This document shows, piece by piece, positions 25,801-35,503 of a DNA stretch of 64,000 bases. Source of the DNA: Apostichopus japonicus (lineage: Eukaryota; Echinodermata; Holothuroidea; Aspidochirotida; Stichopodidae); assembly GCF_037975245.1 (NCBI RefSeq), contig NC_092579.1, positions 28,706,166 through 28,770,165 of the forward strand, in the 5' to 3' direction. Under the pieces are notes generated by a model that had not been told where the DNA came from, ran no database searches, and saw only the letters and a program-made list of their open reading frames with translations. The position numbers and the translations under genes were made by a program. Position 1 is the stretch's first letter. Each line of letters opens with the position of its first letter.

Positions 25801-28800
25801 TGAGAGAGATGAGAAGGAATTTATGATGAATGTCCCAATAATAGTTCATGTTGAGCATTAAGAAGCATTGAGCATTGAGACCAGCAAACTGGAGACTGTC
25901 TGGTCCCATGGAGATAAAACTTACCCACAGGACCAGTAATATATGCATGAAGGACGTTGAATCTATCATGAATTGGTAACTACAGGATACATCCTTTTCA
26001 AACTTCTCATTGACCATTAACTATATCCTTGACTTGATTTGATATCTTACAATTCAGGGATAAACTGACAAATTATCCACATGGAAAAGGGAATTCACAT
26101 ATACTGTAGCATCAATGCCATCCTAAATTGTAATGGTGTTGAGAATTTCTCCCAAACACAATTGCTTATATTGTTTAGAACTACAATGAGAGTAAGCTCT
26201 GTCTTCAGAAAGAGTCTTTTTCTCAAAAGAACAGGAAACATTTCAAAAACTCGAGACCTAACTTTACTTTTGAAGTGAGTACACATCCATCTGTGCAAAC
26301 ACTGTTCCCTAACTATAAAGTTACAGCTATGGGCATGGCATGCCAATCTAGCATTTGTTAATACTGAAGTGAAAACATGATGTTGCAAACAGAATGGGTA
26401 CACATCCATCTCTGCAAACACTGTTCCCTAAGAGAATGAAGTGATAGTTGTACCAACCTAGCATCTGTTAATGCTTCATCTGTGACTACCTCATATACTG
26501 AAGCTAGTATACACTGTTGCAAACAGAATGGGTACACATCCATCTCTGCAAACACTGTTCCCTAAAATATGAAATGATAGCTGTACCAACCTAGCATCTG
26601 TTAATGCTTCATCTGTGACTACCTCATATACTGAAGCTAGTATACACTGTTGCAAACAGAATGGGTACACATCCATCTCTGCAAACACTGTTCCCTTAAA
26701 GTATGAAGTGATAGTTGTACCAACCTAGCATCTGTTAATGCTTCATCTGTGACTGCCTTCTTGACAAACTTATTTCTGTTTCTCTGGATGAATTTAAGTG
26801 ACTTTCGTATCCTCTGGAGCCTTCTTGTGCAATAACTCCTGCAAAATGAAAGACACGTACACAATGTCAAAACTTACAAGCCATAAATATGTGTTACATT
26901 CATTAAAATTCATGTTTTAATAGTTATAAACTGGGACATCTAAAACTCTTGTCTCATTCAAACTTAACTAGCAACTATTCAGAAGTGAAATGTGGGGGAG
27001 GGGAAGGGGTGGGTTTGTTGTTTATTTAAAGCTCTCAGGTCTTGAAATTCAGGCTACTTACTGGCTCAATGCCAGTGGATTTCATTGTTTGCCAGTAGCA
27101 GGGTTCGGTTTCTTCCGGAAGAAACCTATTTCTTCCGAGGACGTGGAAGAAACTGGAAGAAACCTGTTTCTTCCAGGTTTCTTCCAGTTTCTTCCGGAAG
27201 AAACTGGAAGAAACCGGAAGAAACTGGAAGAAACTGTGAAAATTGGCATATAGGCAGCACAGCCCACATACATGATAAAGAGACAAATAGTTTACCACCA
27301 TCGGACTGAAATGCATACCATTGAAACCATCAAAATATGATATTTTTGTTTTGATTATAATTTTGGGTTGTTTTATTACACCAAAAGATGTTTGCTTTAT
27401 ATCACAATATTGAAGGACTACTTATCATCTCGCGATCCCCCCATCAACCAGAATTGAATAACTGGCCATACTGTATGAATGATTAACCTGGATTGGCCCA
27501 TGAACTGAGGATTTAATACAATGAAAACCAAGAAAATAGCCAAACAATATCTGTTAGATTTAGGCAGCAGTTTAATTTCTGCAACTCCTTAAATTACAAC
27601 TTGTAGTTAACAGGAGGACTTGTCATCCCAACAGCAAAAAGAACAAACATCCACAATTAAACACAGCTGGCCACGAGCCAGCCCTCATTTCACACTACAA
27701 CTTCCAGTCAAATCTGTAACCCTCATGTCTTGAGTGCAATCTCCACAAAATATGGTCATAGTGGTCAATGTAATCGTAGTAATGAGTGTGCATTGTAGTA
27801 GGCCTACACTAATTTCCAGAGAGCACTTGCCCCTCCACTCAGAAGCTAGTTTTTAACTAAGAACTGGGCTATAATCAGGACCATCCTGGTCTGCAAAGTA
27901 TAGCTTGCCCATAGTTGTTCCCTGAATTGTCCGATGCTAGTAGCAGCTACAGTAGTACTATATTGTGTACAGTATATGCTGGAAGCAGGTCATGTGCTCC
28001 AAACCTAGATATAGACTAACTAGATAACACTATAGTGCTTCTTGTCCTTTTTACATAGTTAGAAATCATTGCAGGTTGTTATGAAACTTTATCAACAGTT
28101 TTTCAAAAAAAATAAGTTTCTTCCATTTTGACCGGAAGAAACTGGAAGAAACTGGAAGAAACCTATTTCTTCCGAGTGGAAAAAAACGCGGTTTATTCCG
28201 CGATTTTTTCCACCCTCGGAAGAAACCTGCGAACCCTGGCCAGTAGCAAAAATAGGGAACTTGCATGTTTCTGTGGGTGCAAACGTAATTTTGCTTTTGT
28301 ATAAATTAGTTCAATGGAAATGCAAGTGGGAACTTGACTTAAGCCAACTAGATTATATTTGCAGTGGCATTTTTTTCATCAAGTGGGTAAAATTTTTGAA
28401 TGTCTAGACCTGGGTCAATAATTGTGCACTGCTTATAATGTATCCTGTTAGGTTGCATCTGTAGTATTGTTTTGTTTTGTGCTCAGTATTTGTAACCCTT
28501 TTTGCTAAAGGGAAGTATTCTTATGGTCCTTGAACATAAATCTCAGATAGATGATCTCTCACTTTCTTGCCTGTGATGGGTCTAGCTGACATACCTGTAT
28601 CTTTGATAGTCTTTATGCCGGAGGCCATGTCTCTGCTGGGAATCTTTAATTATCTTCACAACTACAGGGAAAAAAACAAAAGGAATGCTTTAAAGAATTG
28701 AAAACAATGGTGAATGTATATGACAATTGACAACATACAATAGATGCGTGATGATCTTGAGTAGCCCTGTTACATTCATGGAGATATAAAATGTCAAAAT

Positions 28801-29591
28801 TTAATACACAAATTTTCTCTCGATTTATTTGGTAGCGGTATGCAGCTTTATGGACGGGGCTGTAGGTGGGTCAAAACTACCCCAGCATAACAGCCAAAGT
28901 TCAAACATCAAGTTTGGAGGCATATTGAGAGTATAAATTAGGTCTGAAATTTGGGTCTGTATGCAAGGTTGTGCTAATAAACATTGGATCAAAAGTTATG
29001 TTGTTCAATTTATTTCCATTGATATTTGGTAGAAATTTGTCACCTGAGGTTGGATTTGATGTGTACTATAAGACTAAGAATTCTCTTGGTTTACACTTGA
29101 CATTTAAATTTTTGTGAATTGTTTTGAAATTTTTAGATTGTGACCACCAGTCAGCCATCTCCGACATATGTTTTAGTTTTCCTCTCGACAATGTTTGATC
29201 GAAATTTCACAATATGTATTGTTATATGACTTGGTATCATCTCTTTTGTTTGGTAGTAAGGTTAAGTACATTTCCTCCCGATTCACAGAGATTATGACCG
29301 AAAAAGAAATTGAGGTTTCTCGTGTCTTGCTTACCTGTCCTGCAACTGCAGACTAAAACTAATTGTAGCCTATCGTGGCCTAGCCTTCATGCGTTGTTTC
29401 TTATAGGGAGCTTAGCAAGCATATTGGAGTAACATTAGCATATGAATGAAAGCAATTTTTGTCTCCAGACTCTTTGAACAAAAATTCACGACCGTACCTT
29501 CCAAGCTGAAAGATTCAACAGTTTCAGTTTTCTTGGTATCAATCACGACATCTTGAGTTTCGCCGCTTGTTACTTCTTCATCTTCTGCCAT
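10877..29591 (-). CDS. SRP68: Signal recognition particle subunit SRP68 (complete, 12 coding exons)
   Basis: Exons in order: 29498-29591, 28595-28661, 26725-26838, 25583-25778, 24243-24325, 23115-23292, 22528-22767, 20858-21085, 19288-19382, 16263-16395, 12330-12408, 10877-11175. The sum is 1806 nt (601 residues plus stop), every junction is in frame, and human SRP68 has 627. SRP68 pairs with SRP72 on 7SL RNA in the cytosolic particle that targets ribosomes to the ER. The N-terminal RNA-binding region shows HGLRHKDYQRYR, the basic RRLQRIRKSLKF, AERAWSYAMQLK and KHAEELE. The middle carries YEKLASAVTEDQ, the LSEVCWRGR segment and PQDLIRMYDTIIQ. The C-terminal SRP72-binding end has KDNRPLVERL and CKPLFFDIALNH, then a glycine-rich tail. 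Start is the ATG at 29591. Introns hold a LINE, a hAT element and several tandem arrays. Confidence 0.95.
12490..15620 (-). mobile_element. APE-type LINE remnant (Jockey/I-like) in SRP68 intron
   Basis: Read leftwards. About 15300-15450 encodes an apurinic endonuclease piece (IPGYQTFRQDISRSRAGGII). 14541-15164 is open for 207 codons, with the endonuclease-end LISDHFPLLFELD followed by the linker to the reverse transcriptase. 13610-13840 has AFDKTWH. 13443-13712 has GTPQGTVLSPLLYTLFVNDL and the catalytic QYADDIAIW. Frames are broken between these parts, and further stops follow at 12500-13250. An A-rich tail on the minus strand lies at about 12490-12515. It sits between SRP68 exons 10 and 11, in the same orientation as the gene. 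The 5' end is uncertain. Confidence 0.8.
13296..13372. repeat. AGGAGTAGC-type repeat inside the LINE
   Basis: Short units of AGTAGGAGTAGC/AGTGATTGGAGT interrupt the sequence downstream of the reverse-transcriptase core. On the coding strand they read as a Leu/Met run, unlike the family. Confidence 0.7.
16781..16945. repeat. 35-bp minisatellite, five copies
   Basis: Units beginning TCACATGATTTT(G/C)ACAGTG start at 16781, 16816, 16851, 16891 and a shortened copy at 16926, giving spacing of 35, 35, 40 and 35. It lies in the SRP68 intron between exons 9 and 10. Confidence 0.85.
18810..20680. repeat. Degenerate tandem repeat rich in TGACCT
   Basis: Imperfect units of roughly 105-150 bp are built round TTTGACCTCTAATGACCT-like cores. 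They occur near 18830, 19750, 19897, 20040, 20140, 20265 and 20525. Between cores are shared stretches such as AGGTGGATCTA, TTTCACA(A/C)AGTTTTCAGACT and ATGTTCACA. Part overlaps SRP68 intron sequence on both sides of exon 9. The copies are old and unequal. Confidence 0.65.
21786..22412. repeat. 134-bp tandem repeat, about 4.5 copies
   Basis: The anchor TGTACTCATATTTCATACTG starts at 21971, 22105, 22239 and 22373, exactly 134 bases apart each time. A degraded unit lies to the left. Units contain AGTCTCATACCAAGG, AGTACTGCAAGACTGAGTACT and CATACTACAGGTCCAATG. It lies in the SRP68 intron between exons 7 and 8, about 115 bases from exon 7. Confidence 0.9.
26275..26770. repeat. 134-bp tandem repeat containing the end of SRP68 exon 3 and its splice donor
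   Basis: Four units, the leftmost degraded. CCTAGCATCTGTTAATG (antisense of the exon 3 end) occurs at about 26456, 26589 and 26724, with a worn copy near 26347; spacing is 133-135. Only the rightmost copy is joined to the rest of exon 3. Each intact copy still encodes VTDEALTDAR followed by the donor-like GTTGGTACAA. Confidence 0.85.
27099..28238. mobile_element. hAT-like DNA transposon, non-autonomous, with GGAAGAAAC iterations
   Basis: It begins CAGGGTTCGGTTTCTTCC and ends GGAAGAAACCTGCGAACCCTG, which are inverted repeats with one small gap. It is flanked by a perfect 8-bp duplication GCCAGTAG (27091-27098 and 28239-28246). Both subterminal regions (27108-27238 and 28120-28230) consist of direct and inverted copies of GGAAGAAACT. 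No transposase is encoded. It lies in the SRP68 intron between exons 2 and 3. Confidence 0.85.
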
Positions 29592-31009
29592 TTTCTCGGT
29601 CTCGTTCTCACAGGTTTACTGGATGCAGAATGCAATGCAATGCACTTTTCCGTACGCAAGCATACGGTAGGCGAATTCATACGGCCTATCTGCAATAGTA
29701 AACTCCACAATGGTAAAAGCGTGATTCCTAAGGCTTGACCAAGTCGTTTTCAGTTGCACAAGACGTGGCATAGTAACAGTGCACGAAGCAAAAGAAACAT
29801 GCGTAAGACACAGAAATGTATACATGTATACATTTATGTGCTTTGACATTGTCTCTGTATGTCAAGTTGGAACATTTGAAGTTTTCCCCTTGGAAAATGA
29901 AACTGTTGCAATTAAAGTGAAGAAACAATTGTCATTGAACGTTAAAACTTTAAAACTCACACGACTTTAATTCCAAAGAGAGAGGATTGGGAACAGGCGG
30001 CGTAACCGTAAGCCCGGATCGGGGAAAAGCCCCTGTTCCCCGATACTAAAATAGCAACAAAAAATATTGGTGAACACAGTAAATGGATTCAAAAGTAAAG
30101 ATTCAATATCATCAAGATGTAGGAACCGAATTCATGGTGCTAGCGCGGTCTCGCGATTGCTCGGCGCTAATTTACTAGCCTGGGCCTGGCACATGCAAAT
30201 AACTCCCGGGTGGTACTCGATCCCCAAGTTAATCTCTCGTTTTGCCGCTGGTTGGAAGGAGGGCGGGGATCGTGGAGGACGGTTATAAGGGACGTGGGAT
30301 ATTGAAATTCGACAAATTTAACACCAATACTGCGACGTATTTTACTTGCAACTATATAAATGTCAGCGGGGTCGTCGCTAGAGGGGGGGGGGTGTAGGGG
30401 GTGTCTCACCCCAAACTTGGTAAAACTGACGATAGTTGGAAAATTGGAGTGCGACAGTCGGAATTTCCGACTGTCGCACTCTAACTTACCTAGGCCTATT
30501 CATATATTCCTGTGATTGTGAGTGACCTAAATTGAAAAAAATCGGTCAAAATTGACCTCTAATCAGTCATATTTACCACGTGCAGTCGGAATTTTCTGGC
30601 TTCAAAACCCATCCAGTTGGAATTTCAGCCACTACCCCCCCCCCCCCACCCCTCCAATCATCAGGCCTTAGCTACGTCCAATTAGGCTGCATGTCAGTTG
30701 CATGGATCCGAACGTCAAGAAGCACCTGGCCAGGTCACACTCAAATTTGGAGACAAGTGGCCGGGGGGGGGGGGAGGGGGTGCGTGGCAATTAAACGCCA
30801 CTGTCCGTTTTCAACATTCCGGTTCGTTGTGAAAACCCACTGATCTGTACACTACAGATCAGTGTGAAAACCACACCAAGTACATACAGCCACCGATAAA
30901 TTTTCGTATTGGGTCGATAGCCTATATAGCTGAACATTTAATGCAAATTCAGAACTCACACGGCATCCGTAAATCTGGTAGGATAGAATCAATCTTCTAG
31001 AGTTGCGGG
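29592..31009. other. SRP68 5' flank and intergenic region
   Basis: The promoter of SRP68 should lie just right of 29591. I see no TATA box at a convincing distance, which is usual for a housekeeping gene. Further right are a strong palindrome at 30447-30481 and C- and G-tracts at 30380, 30635 and 30760. There is no supported gene. Confidence 0.5.
30447..30481. repeat. Perfect 17-bp palindrome with one-base centre
   Basis: GAGTGCGACAGTCGGAA is followed by one T and its exact reverse complement. It lies midway between a CTAGAGGGGG-like motif at about 30375 and a CCTTAGCTACGTCC at about 30665. Those two resemble the worn inverted ends of the hAT MITEs in this window. Confidence 0.85.
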
Positions 31010-31352
31010 CAAGGGCGGCGGAAGCACTTTTAATCTGAAATATCCAATGTGCAAATTGGGAATGAAGGAACAATTTTTCTTTCGAGACAAAATGAGGTGA
31101 AATCATTATTAAGTCAAAGTCCCTGCACACGCGATCGATACATGCATGAACGCAAATGAAATATGTCAAAATACTAAGGATGGGGTTGGTTATGGGATAT
31201 TAAAACTATACTCATTATATTCATAGTACGCTATAAATGGCTTCTGCTTATTACAAAGTCTCAATGTAATATAGCAATGCATTTTTTGAAATGCATTAGG
31301 ATTTTTTTTTTAAATTGAATATGCATAATGGCTCTCACCAAAATGTTAGAAG

Positions 31353-31744
31353 CAGTGTCAGAGCTAGGGGTATTGATCAGAGGGCGGGAATGGTCTGTAG
31401 GGGCGCTTTCGACACTATCTAGGCGGAGCGCCACCACAGGTTGGCGCGGAGCGTACAGACATTTTTTGAGTAAAGATACTCCCTAGATCGCCGGAAATGA
31501 CCCTTTCCGGGCCTTGCTAATTTGCAGATAAACGAAGAATAAATAGGTGTCATCGCCATTTTTCTGAGAAAATTACACCAACAAAACGTGACAAATGTCA
31601 CTAGGTAGATGAGAGCGCAATAAAAGTCAACAATCGCGAATAAGTAAAAAGTGGTAAAAAGCTGAAAAGGGCGCCAGCAGTTCATTTGACTCCGTCAGGG
31701 GGGGGGGGGCATCCGCCCCTGACTGTATGGATGCTCCGCCACTG
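31353..31744. mobile_element. hAT MITE, copy 1 (nested)
   Basis: Ends CAGTGTCAGAGCTAGG (left) and GCTCCGCCACTG (right) are worn inverted repeats. Flanks GTTAGAAG and GTTACAAA match at 6 of 8 positions. The body is nearly identical to the 39844-40304 copy, including GGCGGAGCGCCACCACAGG and CGCCGGAAATGACCC. Confidence 0.8.
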
Positions 31745-32062
31745 GTTACAAACCTTGTGGTAGTTAACATATAAAACTTCCAGAAATATTTCATTCGACG
31801 TGGGTTTCGCTTTGTAAACTCTTTAGCGATGTCCCGTATAACTAATCCGTCCGTTCTTGCTTTATGGATATGAAGCATTGGCACATTATTATACCGTTTT
31901 TCACCAATCGTGCTCCGCAAGTAAGTCTTTATCCGGCGTTGTACGGAGAAGGATCTCTCTCCGGAGGCTGCGCTCGTTGGTGCCAGTATAGGTTTATGTG
32001 TATTAGGCAGAGAACATTCGGAAATGCCAGGCGAATGTCATTGTGGTCAGACAGGAGAGATA
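31745..32062 (-). pseudogene. hAT transposase C-terminal fragment (frameshifted)
   Basis: The minus strand encodes a run ending LAPTSAASGERSFS, then RRIKTYLRSTIGEKR and LHIHKA. This is the C-terminal dimerisation signature of hAT transposases (…SASAERSFS…LRSTMG…RL..LALL.I), seen also in domesticated ZMYM/ZBED-type proteins. Just upstream the matching IRLAFPNV stretch is in a different frame, and the in-frame path meets a TGA. No N-terminal zinc finger or catalytic core is present. It is a dead remnant inside the 31010-32272 element. Confidence 0.8.
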
Positions 32063-33534
32063 CTAACAATTTTTTCCATTCGAAATAGCTTTGAGTTTTT
32101 CCCACAGAAATTCATTAATAGTTCTAAATTAGAATTAGATCTCTTACTGGAATATCGCTGACCTAATGAGGTGATCAAGAGTTTAAATTTTTATGTAGAA
32201 AAAGGGCACATTTTTAACCTGAGGGAAAGTGGGGGCACGTGCCCCCTGTGCCCCCCGGTTCCGCCGCCCTTGGTTGCGGGTACTAGCACATCTTTGTATC
32301 AAATCGAGTCCACAAATCACGTCAATTATGAAATCGTGACGCTACTTTGGATTTTCTTTTCTGAAGACGATAAATTAGGTGTTTTCCCTTTAAATCTGTT
32401 AGTTTTTTAAGGTTTATAACTGGATCGGGGGGGGGGGTGGGGTCGGCCCCTCCAATTTATTTGCCGGGCTTTGTCGGGGAACTGTGTCGACTGGTCTCGA
32501 TCGGATATTAGAGAAATTATTAAGAAACTCAGTGAGAAAACTTGCCTTCAATGTCACAGAACTATGTCTGTTGGAGCTTAGGGAGTAAATGTCAGACACA
32601 GGAAGGTGTTAGAGACATGAAGGAGGGGTGGGGGGAGGGCAGGGGAGTGATGAAACGTTAATCAGTGATTTAGATGGAGACGACTCATGATTCATGATAT
32701 GGAGGGGAGGGCCGTAGGGCCTGTGGAAATATGGGACGCATATTACTGTACTTTCAGTCTCATAACAAAACCAACAGATTTGAAAATAGGGGGAGGCAGG
32801 GAGGGTGGGGGGAGTAACCTTACTGCCCTCGGGACCTTCCTCAGGATCGACCTGGCTTGCGGTGCTCTTGGTGACATATGTAATTCCTGCTGACCTACTC
32901 ATATTGGACTAATGTTTATGGTATCTACAAGCTAATCTTATGAAAAAAATAATTAGTTTAATATGAAGAAAATGGCAGAAAATATTACAATAAAGCATTG
33001 TTAAGTCATGACAAAAGTTTATTGGATTATTAGCATATGTTAAGTTCCAAATCAGAAATGCTCATTTTCCCTGCATGCAATGTGTTATGGAGGAAATGAC
33101 ATACTAATTATGTGTAAGCCTAAAAATATTTCCCCAATCATTTATTAATATCTGAAAACAGAAATAACAGAAAACTAAAATAGAAACTGCAATTTCATTG
33201 AGGTCCACCTCTCATAACATAAAGTAGTATCTGTTCATCCAGGTCTCACTGATATATTTATTAATTTTTTACTACCAAAATACATTTTATTGACAACATA
33301 TCTTAAACCTGAGTCACTTTTCAATGTTTACATAAAACTCTGCTATTAATATTATTCAGAATAAAATCAAATTATGTTAAAACTACAAATAAGTTTCCCT
33401 TGGCTCCCCTCCCTTGGCTCGAGGAAGACTTTCAAACATAAAATAATTCAAGCAAACATGAACGAATTAAATAGTACATTAATGCTCATTTCATAATTTA
33501 TCAATATTTTAGAATTAATTAGACTTTTAAAATG

Positions 33535-33535
<1 letters not shown>

Positions 33536-33602
<67 letters not shown>
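33536..33602. repeat. (TA)n microsatellite
   Basis: Uninterrupted TA dinucleotides over more than 60 bases. Confidence 0.95.
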
Positions 33603-33605
<3 letters not shown>

Positions 33606-34271
33606 TGCATCACCAGCTACTGAAGGGGTTTCATTTGTGCCCCCCACTCTTTTACCCCTTCCTCCCGCTCCACAAATATCAAGGTGATATAATTTTTTCT
33701 TTCTTAATTTAATTAAAAAAAAATATCCCCAGATTCAGTTAAATAACTATTGCAATGTTTCATATCACTAAGACGTTATTTTACACTTATTTTTTTTTTA
33801 ATGAAAGTTAGCTTTGTAGTTCCTACCCTTATTATTTGACAATGATACCAATGTTTTCCGATTCTTGTTTGCAAAGTTGGCTAGGCATATGTACGTAAAT
33901 GTGCCATGAAAGTATTATCTAATATCAGTATAAATATTGGCTTGAATTGGATAATAGTTTTCCATAACTGTCCGTTGATTGTTATCATAAACAATTATGT
34001 ATTTAAACTCAAAAAAGAAAAGCAAAATTGGACATTAATTTCTGTCACTTGAAGGTGTTTGCAATGAAAGTCAACCAACATAATAATAATAATAATGTTG
34101 TCTTACATTTAATTTTTGATAAATATTTATTGCAAGTTATGAAACATCTTAAATTAGAAACATTTCTCATAAAATTTAGAGACAAACATCAGGGCTCTGT
34201 TTCAGCCTTCAGAAAATACTATCCTTACACAATTCTATTTACCTGTCAGATTTTCTTGCATCGAGCTATAA

Positions 34272-34353
34272 TGCACTTCATTGTAAGTGCATTGTTAGTG
34301 CATTGTAAGTGCACTGTAAGTGTAACTGCATTGTAAGTGCATTGTAAGTGCAG
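34272..34353. repeat. ATTGTAAGTGC minisatellite
   Basis: Six or seven 10-12-base units, CATTGTAAGTG with variants CATTGTTAGTG and CACTGTAAGTG. The run is bounded by GCACTT at the left and GCAGTTACTGC at the right, which gives it a partly self-complementary character. Confidence 0.85.
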
Positions 34354-35040
34354 TTACTGCTTCAAGTCACAAAATCCCTGCAGATGGATGGTAATCCCAA
34401 TCGGCCACCTCTTCAGAGGTCTTGCAGAATGTAAGAAAGTATTGCCCATACCTGACCAAACTGTTCTTCCAGTCTTAACTTTGTAAGAATGGTATATGCT
34501 GTTTACCCACTGGCAGCATAACAACTCTGGTGGCAGTGTTTATGAAACCTGTCATCATCGCAGTGGCAGATCCAGGGGGGGGGTGGGGAGGGGGATGGGG
34601 GGTAAGACCCCTAGGCATCCATGTCTAAAATATATTCAGTATTTAAAAAAAGTTTCAAACATGGATTCCTCAAAACATAAACATGTATGCATGCGGTTTT
34701 TCTTTACTTACTATCAATATTTTCTTGGTTCATCTCTGCATCACACAGAAAGAGCAGGATTCGAGCTCAAATTCCGTGGGAGAAGTATAATTATGAGGCA
34801 AAACCAATGAAACCTTTCTGTTGAGGTCTCTCGTCAGCTGCAACAATATTTTTCTGATCCTGTCCCACCCCAACACCCCCCCCCACCCTCACCCCTTTTC
34901 TGATCCAAACCCCCTCAATAATCATACCAATGGAATCATCGCAGCTTTCAATGAAGCTTTCAGCATGATCAAATTACCACAGATAAAGTCCAGCTAGATG
35001 AGAGATGTTCCATATATAGCCTCATTTGGTGGATATCAAC

Positions 35041-35412
35041 TCAGTAAAAGTTATGAGCTATTATAGTGACAAGCTTGGCCCACAGAGCTACTTTCCTATC
35101 TGGTTTCTCATAAGTTTTATCATCCACAGTCTCTGCTCTGGAATACAGTGTTTCCTGTTCCTGGGAAGAGAGAAAGACATGTAATATCTCAAAACCTGCA
35201 TCAACTGTTTATAGAAATACATCACCTTAAAAAAAGGGGTTATAAATGGATAATTTTGTTAATAATTAAGTAATATAAAACAGGTAACGTTCTACACTTC
35301 AAGGCAGAGTTTCATACCTATCAAATTTCAACAAATGTAGTTTATCCCCCCAACAGATCTTTTATCATTTTTAATTTTTAAGACAGATGTCTTTTTCTTG
35401 AACCATCAGTGG

Positions 35413-35455
<43 letters not shown>

Positions 35456-35460
35456 TATTA

Positions 35461-35503
<43 letters not shown>

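Larger units (their letters stand above)
31010..32272 (-). mobile_element. hAT transposon, internally decayed, with nested MITE
   Basis: Terminal inverted repeats CAAGGGCGGCGGAA (31010) and TTCCGCCGCCCTTG (ending 32272) are flanked by a perfect 8-bp duplication GTTGCGGG (31002-31009 and 32273-32280). The minus strand at 31745-32062 encodes the hAT C-terminal dimerisation region. A second hAT-type element (31353-31744) lies inside. The ends match the 58336-58960 element, so both belong to one family. Confidence 0.9.
32273..35040. other. Intergenic / PGS1 3' flank, no gene recognised
   Basis: AT-rich sequence with a (TA)n tract at 33536-33602, G-rich tracts at 32430 and 34575, and a minisatellite at 34272-34353. 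The end nearest 35040 must include the PGS1 3' UTR, but I could not assign its poly(A) signal. CAGTGGCAGATCCAGGGG at 34559 resembles a hAT-type terminus without a visible partner. Confidence 0.5.

Noticed and set aside
26095-26870. Several similar overlapping open frames beginning MFAEMDVYPFC on the minus strand
   Set aside because: They are frames through the tandem repeat made from the exon 3 end and intron; only the 26725-26838 part is coding.
27035-27316. Ser/Phe/Arg-rich open frames around 27100
   Set aside because: They arise from GGAAGAAACT repeats at the end of the hAT element.
34559-34620. Possible hAT terminus CAGTGGCAGATCCAGG
   Set aside because: No matching inverted end or target duplication was found within reach, so no element was called.
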